From assembly GCA_021927905.1 (NCBI GenBank), contig BLLK01000025.1, forward strand, positions 186,001 through 250,000: DNA of 64,000 nt. The letters are read 5' to 3'. Below the pieces are notes generated by a model. That model ran no database searches, was not told the DNA's origin, and worked only from the letters and a program-made list of their open reading frames with translations. Shown in pieces: positions 20,770 through 31,883 of this stretch. Within the stretch, counting starts at the first letter, position 1, and every line of letters starts with the position of its first letter. The stretch is from Chaetoceros tenuissimus (lineage: Eukaryota > Bacillariophyta > Thalassiosirophyceae > Chaetocerotales > Chaetocerotaceae). Made by a program: the position numbers and the translations under genes.

Positions 20770-21533
20770 ATGCAACAATTTTACATATTCATGAAATCAC
20801 TTGCACTATTGGCATGTATATTCCATGCCTCGGCATTTGTTTCACAACCAGCTTCATTTAGTGTCAAAACAGCTAATCTGATACCTACTGTTGCCAATAC
20901 TAGGTTAAGCGCTATTAGTATCCCTGCAGATGATAAAGAAAAGAAGAAGAAAGGAAATGATTCCGACTGGACTGAAACAAAAGGTGGTTTCATACCAAAC
21001 CTGCCACTTAGGAAAAAGCCCGCTGAAGAAATTCTGATACAAACAGTTGACAACATTCACGACTACAAAACAACTGTAGTTGATGAAAAGGACAAGATTG
21101 TAGTTGTGCGCTTTTTTGCAAATTGGTGCAAATCTTGCAAAGCTAGTGAGCCATACTTTAAAAAGTTGGCCAGAAAATATCATTCCGAGGTTAAATTTGT
21201 TCAAGTTCCTTTGACGAAAGAAACTGCATACCTTCAAGAGGGTCTGGGTGAGTACTTTGAAATTGAGGAAAGAGATTGTCTCACATTTTGTAACTTTCTT
21301 AATCAATCGTATTGATACTGAAATATGCTCACACCACATTTCACTTCTATTCATAAACAGGAGTTCCAAGCGTTCCATATGGTCATATCTATCATCCTAC
21401 TGCTGGCCTAGTAGAAGAAGTGAAGGTTTCCAAGCCACATTTTAAAACATTCAAAGAAAGCCTTGAATCGTATGTGCGAGGAAGCTGCGATCTTCCATCA
21501 GATACCCCCGATGAATTAGGGGAATTTGAATAG
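20770..21533 (+). CDS. plastid-targeted thioredoxin-like protein
   Basis: Exons 20770-21247 and 21361-21533 (113-nt intron, phase 1), 216 aa. The start is either ATG 20770 or ATG 20791; both give a signal peptide followed by ASAF-VSQP (residues 20-26), the diatom plastid-import junction with Phe at +1. After a charged linker, a thioredoxin fold starts near 92, with the redox site WCKSCK (Cys120 and Cys123). The second exon supplies the cis-Pro in GVPSVPYGH. The active site differs from classical WCGPC, so partner and direction are uncertain; this family includes stromal Trx-like proteins that oxidise or relay rather than reduce. Convergent with the DUF1415 gene, 137 bp between stops. Confidence 0.85.
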
Positions 21534-21670
21534 AAACACCTAAAGAAGTTTTAGCTGATAATTTGTTTATAGAAAAGTACTTAGATTACAATAAACCTGT
21601 GTAAAGTAATGATATCGTATCCTATTCGTTGCAATTTACTTGTTCAGCTAATCTAAGTTATTTCACTAGT

Positions 21671-23520
21671 CTAATAAAAGTTTCTTGGATCTGCAGCATT
21701 TCCAAAAATGCTATCTTCATCGTCTCCAGAAGCAATTCCTCCTCCACCAAACAAGACATTGCTCTCGTCTTCCTCAGTAGCAGATTGAACAATATCATTT
21801 GTGTCGAAGTAAACTTGTGCCATCGGGTTCACTTTGTCTGAACTTGTTGGGCTCGGTGGATTTTGTTCAATTTCTTCTAGATGATCCAACAAGAAATCAC
21901 TAGCCATCATTGCAGCAGAAGTTTCTGCCCCCGATAGTTTTGACACGCCTTTCTGTTCTCCAGCACCGAGACGCTTCTCAAGAGCTTGTAGAACTACATT
22001 TACAATATCTCCTCCTTCAATTTGACGACTATCTAATTTTGTGACGGATGGAGTTGCATCATGTTTCAAACTTCTATCCTTTTCTGCAACGACTCCAGTT
22101 TCCTGTAAATCTTGAGCTACTCTAAGTGCTTCCATATCTCTTCTATCAACCTTCAAATCAGCAATCTCAGTCCAGTCTCTCTTTCTCAACATCTTTTCCA
22201 ATGATCTTGCTCCAACTCCTGTGAGCATCTTTTCATTCTGTTGATATACAAGTCCAGTAGGAATACCCTTTTGTGCTCTACGTACTTGGTTTGTACGTAA
22301 AATATTAATCATTGGCCATGGAGATCTTCTTGCATAATTTGCTGCTGCTGCCTCTCCACTTCTTTCTCCTCCATCTCTAAAAGTCCACTCAGGATGGAAA
22401 AATACCAATTGTAAAAGATCCTATGAATAATCGTCAGCACATACAATCCAACCAAAACAAGAGAAACGGTTCAAATTATTGTTCAATCTCTTACCTCAAC
22501 ATGTAAACTTTCCAATGGTTGAGTCAAAGTATTACTAAAGTTCTCAAACATTTCGACATTATCAATCAGAAATTCTGGTGCTACCAAAAGTGTAGTACTG
22601 AGCTCTTTCTGGTTCGTCTGCTCAACTCGAACAGCTTCATCCCAATATACAGCATACATATCTTCAACGAGAGTTGATCTATCAACAGTGTAATAAACCT
22701 GTCCAATTGGTAGTCCTGCCATATCTGCACTTTTGGCAAAAGGACAAATTCCCATATCACTCATGATTTTATTCACCCATTTCTTTGTAATATCAACAAT
22801 AACATCATCATTATCTGGGATTCTGTCCTCAATCTCAGGAAGTCCTTCAAGACTTTCTCCATCATCTCCATCAAGTTCAGCTTCTTCAGCCGCAGCTGCT
22901 TTGATTTTTTCTTCGAGAAGATCCCAGTCATCATTGTCAAAAAAAGGATCAGGAGCAAAGTCCATATCACCCTCTTGTCCAAAAGTTCCTACTTTGTTTG
23001 GATCCTTGTAACTCTTGACAGTGAATCCAACTACAGTCCTGACACCGTTTCTTGTCTCAAACATTGGCTGTAGAATAGTGTTTATACCGAAATCATCACA
23101 TACATCTTTACATACGTCAAAATGACCCATGAGTCTTTCCAAATATGTTGGATTCTGTGTAAAGGTCGACTCCATTTCTGGAAATTTGACAGAGAAAGAT
23201 TCTCCCTTTTTCAATTCATGTACACCTCTTGCAATCAAATGCCACAGAGCAGCGAGTAGTTGTGGAGTAGTAGATGCTGGATCTACTGGATGGAATTCTT
23301 CCTCTTTCTTTTCTTCTTTTGGAGGCGTTTTAGCTTGAATTTTTGGTTCTGCTTCCCAATCTTCAAAAGCTTTTGGATCATAATTAGGATCCGACATCTT
23401 GAGTGATGACATGCTTACTGTATTTTGTAGATTCACATTTTGCGAGATTGGTGCAACAAACCCATATGAGACACTGCTGCAGAGTAATATGCACGAGGCT
23501 ATGTTAAGTGTTAGCTTCAT
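21671..23520 (-). CDS. plastid-targeted protein with DUF1415 domain
   Basis: Minus-strand exons 23520-22495 and 22420-21671 (74-nt intron, phase 0), 591 aa, ATG 23520. The N-terminus is a signal peptide ending near YGF-VAPIS, a plastid-type junction. Residues 75-185 form an extra conserved-looking domain (LLAALWHLIARGVHELKKGE). Residues about 240-420 match DUF1415 of bacteria: a Trp-Val helix then GICPFAK with its conserved Cys and Lys, a TTLLVAPE strand, and after the intron FHPEWTF and NYARRSPWP. The C-terminal 150 residues are acidic and variable. Biochemical function of DUF1415 is unknown to me. The cyanobacteria-like domain plus the leader suggest a stromal protein. Confidence 0.85.
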
Positions 23521-24209
23521 TTTAATTTATTTCAAATACTATCTATGAATCTATGATGATTGCAATTTGAATAAGATGAGAGATGACATGAGGCCTGATG
23601 AGTGAAACAAAAATTCGATGGATGGAAAAGATGTGTGAGGTACTTACCAAAAAGTACATACGCACGTACCAAAAAGAAAACAGATAGAAAAGGAAAGAAA
23701 GGGAAAAGATCTTTGAAAGAAAAGAGTAGAATAAAATAAATATTATATTCAAAAGTAAGTACATATTCGGACCACATGTTCTATTTGTAGATATAATTCC
23801 TTGCCTTCATGATAGATATTATAATTTAAATTCATGTCATGACTAAAAGAAAAGACTTCGAAGCATATTTCATATACAATTACATTTAGTCAATTTTGTT
23901 TTTGTTCTTCGCTGTTCTTTAGTTTTACAAATTTAGCCAAAAGACATCGGTTGGAAGTACAATGACTCACGAACCATTCACCATTCCCTCTTCTGCCTTC
24001 GGGCAGTACCACAAACCACGAATGTCCGCAAAGTTCAGATCCATTTTTCTTTCTTCTCATTAATTACTTATCGACAGAATATCACGGAATCTCTAGGAAT
24101 CATTCGATTCGATCCATATCTGCCTTTGTTATAAAGTACAAACTCTCAAGAGTATCCAAAGTATCCATTTGAGTTTGAAAAATCAAACATTACACTCTCC
24201 TAACCAGCA
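23521..24209. promoter_or_regulatory. divergent promoter region with a long polypurine tract
   Basis: Between the DUF1415 gene (minus) and the RND gene (plus). On the plus strand 23670-23730 is almost all A and G, a polypurine tract rich in GAAA and GGAAAG. The rest is AT-rich. Short frames at 23532-23777 (minus) are the pyrimidine side of this tract and not genes. Confidence 0.4.
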
Positions 24210-27200
24210 ATGATCAACCCAGAAGAAGGAGTAGTTGATCTCGGTTCTCCTGAGAAACCAAAGAACAAGAAAACATTCTTCACCGATGAAAAGGGAAACT
24301 TAAAGGTCGTGAACCTTATCGTTCGTAGGCCAGTTACAATCTTTCTTCTAGTGCTTTTCTCATGCGTTGGTATCTCTATGGTACTCGTCAGAATGCTGAG
24401 ATCTCAGGGTAACCCCTTCACTGAAGATTCAAGTGAATACGATATCAAGGATGTGAGATCTGTCCACTATGATTCTCTCAAATTAGCGAATGATTACGTG
24501 AATCAAGCGTATTTGGACTTTACTGAAACTTCTAGAAGACTAGAGGAAAAGAGACTTCAGGAAAAGACTGGTGATAGAACCTTTTGGATCTTTGAAGCAA
24601 AGACTGACGCAGGAGTCTTTACCAAGGAAGGAGTCGAATTGATGCGTGAAGCGGAATCCACCATTTTGAAAAATGAAAATTATCCAGATTATTGTAGACT
24701 TGAATATAGTAAGGATGGAAATGGAAATGAAGTATCAGAGTGTAGAAAGCCTCTTTCGCCTCTTAATATTTTCTATGCGTCCAGTTGGGACTCTGCATTG
24801 GTACAGGAGATTATTACTGAGTTTACTCCAGAGAATATCCTCTTGTATCGTCAACTTTCTCCATGTATTGAGTTGAATGCTCTCTGTGACTTTATTCCAG
24901 AAAATACCACACAGGATCAAAAGGATTGGGTCAGTGCACAAAGTGACAAGATTGACTCTGTCATTGCGACTTGGGATGGAGAAGGAGATATCAATCCTAA
25001 TGTGGAAGAGGTTGCTATGTTCATTGCATACATGAATGAGCTTGAGACCAAGAAGCAATATGTATCCTTTTTTGTGGATAAGAATTTTGATATCAGCAAT
25101 CCAGTAAGTATGCATAGCAGAGCTTTGTTGTACTGGGGTGAACTTTTGAATGGTACCAAGACCGTAGATGAGTCCGAAAAGAAACTCAAGAGGTGAGTAG
25201 AGATTCATTTTGATGATGCTCATATTTTTGTTGCTTCAATTGCTCAATGCCTTGGTTTAATAGATTTGTCCTAGACAATTTAGTCGAGGAGTGGGAAAAA
25301 ATCACCGACGAGAATTACAATGACAGCGTTAGTTCTCTATTCTTCATGGGGAGCTTGATCTTTGATTTGATCATTGGTATTTTGAGATCGGATGCGATGA
25401 AAGCAATGGGGTCCATCATATTTGTCTTTCTATATCTAAGGCTTATGTTGGGATCCTGGTTCCTTTGTACTGTTGGTCTACTTGAGATTGTTTTCAGTAT
25501 TCCAGTCAGTTGGTTCTTCTTTGCATATGTTTTCCAAATCAAGTACTTTTCACCATTGAATATCATTTGCTTATTCATTGTCCTTGCAATTGGTGCCGAC
25601 GACATTTTTGTTTTCATGGATTCTTACAAGCTCAGTGCTAGTCAGGGAAGCGATGTCCTAGAGTCACTTGAAAGTAGAATGAGTTGGGTCTTCAGACGAA
25701 GTGGCTCTGCAATGCTTTTGACCTCAGCCACTACTTGCTCAGCTTTCCTCTGTACTCTCGCGAGCCCGATTGCAAGTACACAATCATTTGGAATCTTTGC
25801 TGCGTTCGTCATTTTGTTCGACTATGCACTTGTAATGAGTCTTTTCTGCTCCGCTGTAGTGATTTACCACAATCGCTTCGAGAGCAAACAAGGTTGCTGT
25901 AACTGTGTTTTTTGGAGACAAAATGATCCAACACCGACTGCAGAGTTGAGATCTCAGCATGAAGCTGGTCAAGAAATTCCTCTTGACCGCATCAGCAGAT
26001 TCTTCAAGGTATGTTTTACAAGCCAATCTTTGTTTCATGGACTATGTAGTTTGCAGATCCTAATACCTTCTTTTCGCAGGAGAAAGTTGGACCGTTTATT
26101 CTCAATACCAAGTATAGACTTGCTGTGCTTGCAATCTGCGTTGCCTACATTGCAGCTGCTTGTGTTTACACTGCAAAGCTTGAACCTACCACGACTGCTG
26201 AACAGTTTTTGGATGATGATCATCCGCTTCAACGTGGAGCTGTGATTCTGACGGATGAGTTTGCAAGAACACAGAACGATCAGACAAGTAAAATCTATTA
26301 TGTATGGGGCCTTGAAGAGGTTGATCGTAGTGGAGTGAATCAGCTTTTGGATCCAGAAAATGTTGGAGTTGCAAATTTCGCAGAAGACTTTACCTTCAAC
26401 CAACAGTGCCAGACCAAAATGCTCCAAGCATGTCAGAGACTCAAAACAGATCCTGAATTCGCAGACTTCATTCTGATTGATAATGGATTGAGAAGTGTCG
26501 ACTGCTTTGTTGAAGAGCTTGGGGCATACAACGCCCTAGGAGATACTGCTACTTGTGAGGATAGAAGAACTGGTGGCTGGGCGTCTTCTGCTTGGCAGGT
26601 AGATCCAAGTGAAATATCATCTAAGCTTTCAGAGTTTGTTACGACTGACAGTTGCTACTCCAGCAACAATATTTTGAACCATTACGACGAGGTTCTAGGT
26701 TGGGATGGAACATCGTTGCGTTATGTTGGAATCTCCTTTGAGTCATCACTTTTGTCTCCAAGAACTGTGAGAGCAGAAAATGAAGTTAGAGAACATTACG
26801 ACAAATTTATCGCTCTCGCATTGGAATTTGACGAGGACATGGAGGCTGCGTGTGGAACCAAAACAATTATGACAGACCTTGATCAGAAATTCATCTTTAT
26901 GAACAATCAACGCATCTATAGAACAAGTGCAGTATCAGGGGCGATGATTGGTGTAGGAATTGCATTTGCTGTCATCTTCATTTCCACCAGAAAGTTGCAC
27001 ATTTCCATCTTTTCCACTTTATCTATTTTATCTGTCTTGGTCGGAGTCATTGGAAGTGTCACGATGCTAGGATGGACTCTAGGAACCATTGAGGCAATTC
27101 TCATTTCCATTCTTGCTGGGTTTTCAGTTGACTATGCTATCCATCTTGCTCATGCATATGTACACTCAAAGAGCGATACTATTGAGGGAAGAATCATATC

Positions 27201-27414
27201 TGCATACGGAGAGATGGGAATATCTGTATTCAGTGGTATGCTCACTTCAGTTGTTGCAAGTATTCCGCTCTTCTTCTGTACTCTTACTTTCTTCGCGAAG
27301 TTTGGAACATTTTTGTGCTTGACTATTGTTCTTTCATGGATTTTTGCGAATTTCTTCTTCATGTCTCTACTTGCACAGTTCAAAGTACCAATGACAAAAG
27401 GAAAGTGGTATTAA
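24210..27414 (+). CDS. Patched/Dispatched/NPC1-like RND membrane protein with sterol-sensing domain
   Basis: Exons 24210-25192, 25264-26008 and 26080-27414 (both introns 71 nt), 1020 aa. Layout is that of an eukaryotic RND protein: first helix near 42-62, a large lumenal loop, a sterol-sensing-like five-helix block (about 370-580), a cytosolic linker, another helix near 640, a second lumenal loop, and a final helix block (about 900-1015). Acidic residues of the RND proton relay are present in both halves, GADDIFVF in helix 4 and GFSVDYAIH in helix 10. This favours an ion-driven lipid or sterol transporter. It lacks the NPC1 N-terminal cysteine-rich domain, so Dispatched/PTCHD-like is the better match. 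Substrate unknown. Confidence 0.9.
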
Positions 27415-27949
27415 GATGTATAAATTTAAAGAGTTTCTAAAATAGACATCCAGTTTACAGGTATTTACACACAATTTGTTTTGGCATTTACTACGTACTA
27501 ATGTTAGTCCAAAGAAGACAGAAAGGAGAGAAATAATTAAAAATAGGAAATGACTTTGAAAATACACCAAGAATTCAAAAGAGAGTTCAACAAAAGCGTG
27601 ATTCCTGGGGCTTTGTTTTGTTTAGATCAGCGAAGTAACAACAAGGTATATCATCACAAGTATCAATTGCATTAAGCCAAGTGAGCGCACGTCTGATGAA
27701 GGAGAAATCTCAGTTAAAAAATAAGTTATGTAATTCTCATAAACTGTAATAGTGGTTTTAGGAGCAAAGAAAAAATAGGCAAATTTAGGCAGGACGACGA
27801 GAAGTGTAGAGGATGTGTTGCAACTGTTGCAACGGTGAAATTCAAAATAGAGACTGGACCAACCTATTCACAAACCCTATCAACTAATAACCCTCACCAA
27901 CCCTCTCACTATCGTCTCTCACCCAACCGACCCTCTCCCACGCACTGTG
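27415..27949. other. intergenic stretch
   Basis: The 3' flank of the RND gene and the left flank of the foldback element. It shows a GTTGCAACTGTTGCAAC direct repeat near 27818 and a C/T-rich run of CCCTCWC-like units at about 27875-27945 abutting the repeat element. No gene recognised. Confidence 0.4.
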
Positions 27950-28645
27950 CTACACACGGAAAAAACGTTGACCGGTCAAAGCTCTGGTCTACACACAAAA
28001 GCAAGTACACTACTAACGGATGTAGGCAAAAATACTGTGTACAATGAAAAAAAATTGTAAAAATACAAATTCCATAGCATAAACATTTTCTATGTGTTTA
28101 AATGTATATCTTTTGTACTGGAACAAAATTGATTTTTTATGTTTTCGATTAGTTATCGACATGATAGATGCCGACATTTCTACGTGAATCTGGTGTCCAT
28201 CTACCGTACAATACAAACCATACCAGAGAGTTGAGTATGAAAAAATGATGAAGAAATAAAAAAATCAATATAGTTCCAATACAAAAGATGTATATTTATA
28301 CACATAGAAGATGGTTATGCAATGGTTTTGCTATTTCTACAATTTTTTTTCAATTGCATCGACAACCTCTACGTGACATCCACCGTACAAACCATACCTG
28401 AGGGTTCAGTTTTCAAAAATGGGCAAAAAATGAAAAAATGGCTAATGTTCCAATACAAAACATGTGTATTTGTGCGTGTTGAAGATGGTTGTGTTATGGC
28501 TTTTTTATTTCTGCAATATTTTTTTTCATTGTTCATAGTATTTTGGCTATGTCCGTTAGTAGTGTGCTTGCTTTCCCAGAAGTGAAAAGGGAAAAGTGGT
28601 CAAAGTTTTTCAACTGGTCAACGTTTTTTCCGCGTGTAGTGTGTT
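27950..28645. mobile_element. foldback/MITE-like DNA element with long imperfect terminal inverted repeats
   Basis: About 700 bp. The left arm (27950-28160) and the right arm (28425-28645) are imperfect inverted copies: both carry CGGAAAAAACGTTGACC near the outer end, then CACTACTAACGGA, then a CAATGAAAAAAAAT run. A third partial copy of the inner segment (GTTCCAATACAAAA, GAAGATGGTTATGC) lies at 28270-28356 in the same direction as the right arm. A direct repeat with CTACGTGA and CCGTACAA...CAAACCATACC is found at 28175-28230 and 28370-28400. No transposase is present, so it would be non-autonomous. Ends and any target duplication could not be fixed by eye, and the superfamily is unknown. Short frames here are fragments of the palindrome. 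Confidence 0.65.
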
Positions 28646-28962
28646 GAACTTTGAGTACGCGTCATTGACAACAAACTGAACCACTACTGCATTGAACTTT
28701 GAACTTTGAGTACGTCAGATAACTTTTTGTCCGTAATAAGACGCTGTTTAGAGAAAAATGGAAAAGTTCTTTCAATTTGGAATGAAGTTTGCCAGGTTTA
28801 CTTTGACAAAACTTCATGCAGCATTCCAAGATTCCAAGTTGAAGTTGAAAAAAAAAACGAGAACATGGCACTCCAAATTCTCTCATAAAATATCCATTGA
28901 TACTTTTTCAAACACCTTTTTGTTGCGAAAAAAATCTATTCATACTTTTCTTTGAAACAACA
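28646..28962. other. promoter side of the haloperoxidase-like gene
   Basis: The sequence TTGAACTTTGAGTACG occurs twice, near 28644 and near 28697, just outside the foldback element. The remainder is AT-rich and should hold the promoter of the gene starting at 28963. Confidence 0.35.
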
Positions 28963-31222
28963 TGTCTCCAGATAACGTTAACTACGGAGGTAAGCACACG
29001 AAATTATTCAACATTTTTTCAAGCAGGTTATCAAGCAGCTGAATACATTTCGGTAGTATTCCAATATGTAAATAAAAGGCCCTAGCAAGTCCTAACTACT
29101 TCCTCTTCTAACACAGGTGAACTTGGAGCCAGTCCTGGATCTGAACGCAAAGATGAAGTGAGTGCTTTAAAGGATCAAGTGAGCTTCCTCAAGACTTCAG
29201 CATTGGGAGCAATGATTCTTTCTCTCGTACTTGGCATCAGTACTACTGGAGTTGCTTTTAGCTTTGTTGCACGTGAGAAAACCTACAATGATTCTATGCA
29301 GGAAGCAATGTATGGTTTCAAATCTGGCAGCAATGATTTTGTTTGGACTAAACTAGGCCTTGAGGAAATCCCTTTTGAGCATTGGAGAGACTTTTCTGGA
29401 GAGCCTGAGTCCTCGCTCTACATCAAAAATCTTCCTTTCCCAGGCGAGGATTTTAATGATGCTCATCTTGACGCATGGAAGATGTATGTCAGTGATGGTG
29501 CTCGAATTGAGAACTTGCTTGAAAAAGGTTTCATTCTTCCAGGAAAGGAGCATGAAAAGGCAAAGGAGGTCTTCAATGACTACATGAAGATTCCATCTAC
29601 CTATTCAGACCCTATTGTCATGGAAGAGTCGCTTATTGACTACCGTCTTCAGTTTGCAGCTGATATTGGATCCACTATGATTGGGGACACTGCTGCAAAA
29701 GGAAGACTTGTAAGCCCTGCTGGTCGTCGTCTTCGTGAGCATTTTTATCGTTTCCCAGACCAGTGTGATGCAACTCCAATTGCATTGGAAGTTTTCCTTC
29801 GCTTGATGATGTAAGTATACAATTCCTCTTTGTTCCTACTCATACAACCTCCAAACATATAATTCTTACTATTGGTATTTCCTAAATCATAGTTATGATC
29901 AGGTTGAGGCATTTTTCCACGAAAAAAAGATTGGACTATTCCATGATTTGTTCAATGACGTTGATCGTCGTCCATACGATTCAGAAGAGTTGAGTGTAGC
30001 CCGCTGGTACGGAGAGAGATACGCCGAGAGATATGTGCATCAAATCACCAACAATTGGGTCTATCCTCTTCCTAGACAAAACATTGATACTTACATGCTT
30101 GCAGTTGGACTTGATCCATATGACAAGACTGAGGATCCGTCCACCCCGGCTGGTCTTGGTAATGTTATTGGAAGAAGGCTGACTGAGTGGCTTGCTGCCA
30201 ATGACGGACTTATGAAAGACAACGACTTTGTTGATGTTGCTGGCCTTGAGCGTATTGATGAGTACCATTCTACTCAAAATTGGGCCAACTGGAAACCTTC
30301 TTACGCTGGATCTAAGCGTTTCCAAGGAATTCGTAATGGGATTGTTACTAAGCAGACTTTCGTTTCTCCTAGTCTTGGTATCTTTTCATTTCTTTATGAG
30401 AATGAGCAAGACTACGTGGACTTGGAGCTCCAATCTGCTGTCCCTGTATTGGATATGAGCGAAGAAGCCTATGTTGCGCGTGCTAGTGAGTTCCTAGATA
30501 TCCAAAAGGAAATCACCGATCATGAAAAGGCAGTTGCAGAACTATCCAACAACAAAATCTCTGGATCTATCTTTCTCATTATTTCCTACAAACCATTGTT
30601 GCAGAAGTTGGCTACTGCAGAAGAGTACCCTATGCTTTACGATGAGTTCAGTATGGTTACTTCAGGTTGTGGAGAATACGCTGCAACTCATGCGGCTTGG
30701 AGACACAAGCGTACATATCTTGCTGGTCGTCCAAAGTCAATCATTCGTCACCTTGCTGAGAATAATGAAGCATTTGCCAACCTTTACCCTGAGGCTGCGA
30801 CCTTTGAGCCTATGATTCCAGCAGGGGACCATCCAGAGTACCCATCTGGAAGTAGTGCGATCTACTCTGCTTTCGCTCAAGCAGCAGATGATTGGTTCTT
30901 TGAGAAGTTTGGAGTAGTCGATGCTTCAAAGAACACTGGAACAGTCAAGTTTACCATTCCTGCAGATGGATTCTATTGGCAGGACGGACCTTCTGAGGAT
31001 ATCACCCTTGAGTACGCTAGTCTCAATGATTGGATCGAGGAGCTTCCAAAGAGTCGTGTGTATGGAGGTGTTCACTTTATGGATGCTGGTAATGCAGGTG
31101 TAACACTTGGTAAGAAGGTTGGACATGCATGTTCCAGATTGTTGACTCGTTTGAACGATGGAGACATGACTGCCACTTATCCATACAGTGGCCGTGAGAA
31201 GATCAATCCATTCAATCCATAG
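28963..31222 (+). CDS. membrane-anchored vanadium haloperoxidase/PAP2-like protein
   Basis: Exons 28963-28990, 29117-29810 and 29893-31222, 683 aa. The first exon encodes only nine residues plus one base. A single membrane helix (about 37-60) near the N-terminus makes a type II anchor. The C-terminal half holds the PAP2/vanadate-binding site: K-x6-RP (Lys513, Arg520), PSG at 558-560, and SRVYGGVHF with Arg629 and His635, followed by Asp638 and G-x3-G-KKVG. In haloperoxidases PSG is followed by His, the acid-base residue; here it is Ser (PSGSSA). It could be a haloperoxidase with altered chemistry or a phosphatase. The long N-terminal region (60-400) fits the all-helical bacterial/plant haloperoxidase-like family. 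Confidence 0.8.
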
Positions 31223-31883
31223 ATTAGTGAAGGGGATAGAGGTGCCTTACAATTTTCTTCTTGACTGGGTCTGAATTGATTTTTATCATAGTAGTCCTTT
31301 GAGTAACTATTTATAGTACCAGATTTTAAAAAGTATAAACACCTTTTACTTTTGGAAAAAGTCTTGTGTTAATGAAAATGAAAGAAAGTATGTGATGTAT
31401 CAGATTCAGATATTTCACAAGAAGTGTGTCACTGGGAAAAGAGAGGGGCCACCAGACTTATTTCGCACCTTAATGAAAGGAGCTTCCTTTGTATGCTGAT
31501 GAATAACGTTGTAATCTATAATAAGCATGTCGGACGCACACTATGTGTTGGTAGGTGGTACAATTAAAAAGTAGACACCATCTTCTATTAGATACAGTAA
31601 ACGATGTGATGATGAGATTATTATACTTAGGAGAGTATGAGGATATTTATGATTCATTTTTGAGATGCGAAGGAGAGACCTTTTGGTCTGTCCGTTTGCT
31701 GTCTGGTTTGTCTCAACCTCGACTTCTGCCGTCCCACAAACACAACACACAGCTCGTCTGATGTGTATTGAAGGAGCATCTTTGGGTCCTTCTCATAGTC
31801 TACAACTAGTTCCCCACCACTATTGAACTTTAGCCCAGACGAACTGCGTCTAACACAAGTGCAAATAAACAAACCATTGGAAA
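31223..31883. other. intergenic stretch
   Basis: Between two plus-strand genes: 3' flank of the haloperoxidase-like gene and promoter of the membrane paralogue. Short frames on both strands at 31541-31872 show no family features. Nothing else recognised. Confidence 0.35.

Noticed and set aside
28013-28585. Short frames with similar FLQFFF-type translations on both strands
   Set aside because: They are inverted and direct copies of a non-coding foldback repeat.
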